A DNA stretch of 64,000 bases from Picocystis sp. L7 (Eukaryota > Chlorophyta > Picocystophyceae > Picocystales > Picocystaceae): positions 125,001 to 189,000 of the forward strand of contig QXJR01000017.1 of NCBI GenBank assembly GCA_020975725.1. Direction: 5' to 3'. Shown in pieces: positions 61,388 through 64,000 of this stretch. Numbering within the stretch: position 1 is the first letter of the stretch; the number at the start of each line of letters is the position of its first letter. The notes under the pieces are model-generated. The model had not been told where the DNA came from, searched no databases, and worked only from the letters and a program-made list of their open reading frames with translations. The translations under genes and the position numbers were made by a program.

Positions 61388-63397
61388 ATGGGAATGCATG
61401 GAATGGCTTTCGCATGGAAAGCGGCCTGGTGGACGGTTGGTGTTGCCGGACAGGTCTTGCCTTGGCCCTTCTATCTGGTCGTGCTTGCTTCCTTGCTTGC
61501 TCTGGTGACGGAAGATGCAAGATCGAACCGAACGGATGAGTGCTGCCAGTCTGGAACGAAAACAGACCATGAAGAGAAAGGAAACAGGAACGAAGCATTG
61601 CAAACACCAAGCAGGCGTGGAATCGTCGTCCACGCCTCCCAACGTGGGACGGCGAAACGCTTGGCTGAAGCGCTCGTTCAACAAGCGATGGAAAGCAGCG
61701 TCGTCTTGGAAACAGCAGATGCCAAGGCGACGGATCCAGAAGAGCTGCCTCGATGTGAATTTGTCGTTTTCGTTGCTTCGACCTATACGGATGGTCAACC
61801 TCCGGATGGAACGCAATGGTTCTTCGATTGGATGACCGAAGCAGTGGACGACTTCCGAGTTGGAAAAGGTTTCTTCAGCCATACCCGATTCGCCGTGTTT
61901 GGATGTGGAAACAGCCTGTACGAGGAAAATTTCAATCGGGTGGCGAAACAACTGGATCGTAACATGGAAAGCTTGGGTGGCAACAGGATGATGCGCATGG
62001 GACAAGGGGACGAAGACAAGGGGACCATGCACGCTGATTTTGGCAACTGGAGTGAAAGTTTGATCCGTCGAATGACGAGTCCACAAGAAGATATCGAGTG
62101 GGATCCTCGTTCGCCAAGCGATTCGTCTGCTGCTCTGGATGACAGTGCCAGTAGCGATGGAGATAGCTCCGACAGTGACATAGACATTGAAGACCTGGCA
62201 GGGAAGATGCCTAGAGGGAAGAGAGAAAAAGGAACCAGCACAACCAATGTGCACCAAGAAAAACCGGAAATGGTCCATCCAGTAATGAGGCAAAAGCTGA
62301 CCAAGCAGGGCTACAAGATCATCGGGACACACAGTGGTGTGAAGCTTTGCCGGTGGACGAAGGCGATGCTGCGAGGCAGGGGAGGGTGCTATAAACACAC
62401 CTTCTACGGCATCGAATCGCACAGGTGCATGGAAGCTACACCAAGTTTGGCATGTGCCAACAAGTGTGTCTTCTGCTGGCGCCATCATACCAATCCAGTG
62501 GGTAAAGAATGGAAGTGGCAAATGGACGATGCTGACATGATTGTCGGCCAAGCGGTATCTGAGCATGTTAAGATGATCAAACAAATGAAAGGGGTTCCTG
62601 GAGTACAGAAAGCACGCCTGCAGGAAGGCATGCAGCCCAAGCACTGTGCATTGTCTTTGGTAGGAGAGCCAATCATGTATCCACAGATCAGCAAATTGGT
62701 GGAGGAACTTCACAAGCAGAGAATCAGCACGTTTCTCGTCACCAATGCTCAGTTCCCGGAGGCGGTCAGAAACCTTGCTCCAGTGACACAGCTCTATGTG
62801 AGCATCGATGCAGCTACAAGAGACACTCTGAAGGCTGTAGACCGCCCACTTTTTAAGGACTTCTGGGAAAGGTTCTTGGAGTGCTTGCGTTTGCTGAACG
62901 TGAAGAAGCAGAGAACCGTGTACCGACTTACTCTTATCGCAGGATGGAACATGGAAGATGTCAAAAATTACGCGAGCTTGATTGATGTTGGGAAGCCAGA
63001 TTTTATAGAAATAAAAGGAGTGACATTCTGTGGAGACAGTGGTGCGAATTCTTTGACCATGAAGAATGTCCCATATCACAAGGATGTGTGTGAGTACTCC
63101 AGGGCTATCTGTGACCTGCGTGATCAGGAGTACGAATTGGCATGTGCGCATGAACATTCCTGCTGTGTGCTTTTGGCTCGCAAAGACAAATTCTATCGCA
63201 ACGGCCAGTGGAACACGTGGATAGATTACGACAAGTTTCAGGATTTGGTGGCCAGTGGCAAAGAATTCGACAGTACTGATTACATGCTGCCCACCCCTTC
63301 TTGGGCCGTGTACGGTGCACAAGAAGCTGGATTTGACCCACAGGAAACGCGATTTAGAAAGGTACGGAGACACAAGCATTCTGAAGCAAAGTTGTAA
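61388..63397 (+). CDS. TYW1: Wybutosine synthase TYW1 (flavodoxin plus radical SAM)
   Basis: 669 residues, single exon. The N-terminal membrane helix (PWPFYLVVLASLLALV) is followed by a flavodoxin domain (VVHASQRGTAKRLAEAL; VASTYTDGQPPDGTQWFFDW; FAVFGCGNSLYEENFN). An acidic linker leads to the radical-SAM domain: the cluster motif CANKCVFCWRHHTNP at about 355-369 (C-x3-C-x2-C) and ALSLVGEPIMYPQ. TYW1 condenses pyruvate with N1-methylguanosine at position 37 of tRNA-Phe to build the tricyclic base of wybutosine. Both domains and all cluster cysteines are intact. The ER-like membrane anchor matches eukaryotic TYW1. Confidence 0.96.
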   Translation: MGMHGMAFAWKAAWWTVGVAGQVLPWPFYLVVLASLLALVTEDARSNRTDECCQSGTKTDHEEKGNRNEALQTPSRRGIVVHASQRGTAKRLAEALVQQAMESSVVLETADAKATDPEELPRCEFVVFVASTYTDGQPPDGTQWFFDWMTEAVDDFRVGKGFFSHTRFAVFGCGNSLYEENFNRVAKQLDRNMESLGGNRMMRMGQGDEDKGTMHADFGNWSESLIRRMTSPQEDIEWDPRSPSDSSAALDDSASSDGDSSDSDIDIEDLAGKMPRGKREKGTSTTNVHQEKPEMVHPVMRQKLTKQGYKIIGTHSGVKLCRWTKAMLRGRGGCYKHTFYGIESHRCMEATPSLACANKCVFCWRHHTNPVGKEWKWQMDDADMIVGQAVSEHVKMIKQMKGVPGVQKARLQEGMQPKHCALSLVGEPIMYPQISKLVEELHKQRISTFLVTNAQFPEAVRNLAPVTQLYVSIDAATRDTLKAVDRPLFKDFWERFLECLRLLNVKKQRTVYRLTLIAGWNMEDVKNYASLIDVGKPDFIEIKGVTFCGDSGANSLTMKNVPYHKDVCEYSRAICDLRDQEYELACAHEHSCCVLLARKDKFYRNGQWNTWIDYDKFQDLVASGKEFDSTDYMLPTPSWAVYGAQEAGFDPQETRFRKVRRHKHSEAKL

Positions 63398-63536
63398 TAC
63401 ATTGATTGTTGCAGCGTTGCGCTTCTTTTAGATCTAAGCGGATTGATATCGGCCTTGGTGCATGCGATACAGATTCTTGTCTACAACTAGTGAAATTCTG
63501 ATTCCTGCTACGTATGTACTCTTCGATCTTGCTAGC

Positions 63537-64000
63537 CTAAGCCCGTTTCTCTGGTCCATCAAATGCAGATGGGAGTTTGGGTGCAAGCTTTTGCCCTTGT
63601 AAAAGCTTCTCAACATCACGTGCACTGGTAATTGTGTAATTCACGTACTTAGACACAGCAATCATTGCACCAAATATGACAGAATAGAAGAGGTAGAAGA
63701 TGAAGTCAATATTTGGTGGTTGGTCAAGCATTGCTGGTTGCCAAACCATGATATAGTAGTGAATGCCAACACCCACTGATGCTATGAGCTCCACCCAAGC
63801 TAGTGCCTGCATGAGAGGTATACCGGATCTAACCATCACCAATGTCTGAAGGCATTGGAGGGAGATAAAGACAAGGTACCCTATGGATTGTAAGAGTTGG
63901 AAGAGAACATAGCTATCCACCGAGTGCTGTTGCAGAAGTCTCATTGGTTCTCCACGGAAGTAGAGCTGAGCAAATGCCATGATCAGGAAGTACGTTGCCA
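63537..64000 (-). CDS. Multi-pass membrane protein, C-terminal part (cut by window edge)
   Basis: The frame stays open to the right edge, so the start is outside the window; an internal ATG is at 63980. The visible 154 residues hold about four membrane helices, including VLFQLLQSIGYLVFISLQCL, ALAWVELIASVGVGIHYYIM and IDFIFYLFYSVIFGAMIAVS. The C-terminus is cytosol-like and charged (ARDVEKLLQGQKLAPKLPSA). Family not recognised. Convergent with TYW1, 139 bp apart. Confidence 0.7.
   Translation of the reverse strand, partial: ATYFLIMAFAQLYFRGEPMRLLQQHSVDSYVLFQLLQSIGYLVFISLQCLQTLVMVRSGIPLMQALAWVELIASVGVGIHYYIMVWQPAMLDQPPNIDFIFYLFYSVIFGAMIAVSKYVNYTITSARDVEKLLQGQKLAPKLPSAFDGPEKRA

Overview
This window looks like nuclear DNA of a small green alga (Viridiplantae, probably a chlorophyte or prasinophyte-type unicell). 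The evidence is a chlorophyll a/b-binding antenna protein of the LHCB type, a CP12 Calvin-cycle regulator with a plastid transit peptide, a BIN4-type subunit of plant topoisomerase VI, a BELL-class TALE homeodomain protein, and a Mei2-like RNA-binding protein. These sit among ordinary eukaryotic genes: COP9 signalosome, exocyst, spliceosome, RFC, ESCRT-III, OST and ribosome biogenesis. I cannot name the species. The genome is compact and intron-poor. About 37 genes fit in 64 kb, most with no intron or one intron close to the start codon, and neighbours often share divergent promoters or nearly touching 3' ends. Intron donors are mostly GTRCGT rather than GTRAGT.

Layout. 0-7 kb: CSN5 (minus, cut by the left edge), a folate-receptor-like membrane protein, a BELL-type homeodomain protein, a DUF2892 membrane protein, EXO70. 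8-15 kb: Mei2-like protein, BIN4, RPS29, a purine-rich minisatellite, PP1 catalytic subunit, an ankyrin protein. 15-26 kb: five-finger CCCH protein, GET1, an unknown basic-helical protein, a plastid bacterial-PH protein, a DUF429 protein, RPF1, EMG1. 26-35 kb: an AT-rich gene-free island, SEC3, a second AT-rich stretch, a MORN/auxin-efflux-carrier-like chimera, RFC3. 35-50 kb: a PHD-type protein, CP12, SF3A3, a FABP/lipocalin-like protein, selenoprotein W with UGA and a SECIS hairpin, a COX7c-like protein, an OXLD1-like protein, UTP15, a double-AAA AFG2-like ATPase, a tail-anchored acidic protein, RPAIN, DAD1. 50-64 kb: LHCB antenna protein, a 2.5-kb AT-rich island, VPS20/CHMP6, two unknown proteins, a third large AT-rich island, TYW1, and a partial multi-pass membrane protein.

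Functional links: two exocyst subunits (EXO70, SEC3), several ribosome-assembly factors (RPF1, EMG1, UTP15, AFG2-like, plus RPS29), and two probably mitochondrial proteins facing away from a shared promoter (COX7c-like, OXLD1-like). The most unusual items are (1) a transporter of the auxin-efflux-carrier fold whose central loop carries MORN repeats, (2) selenoprotein W with a well-formed SECIS, and (3) repeated short promoter elements: a palindrome GGGAGTTTCTTCTC at about 125-135 bp from four start codons (about 60 bp from a fifth), and tandem GGACCGT clusters upstream of four others.

Exon boundaries were placed by eye, using reading-frame continuity, GT/AG and remembered family alignments. 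No search or alignment could be run.
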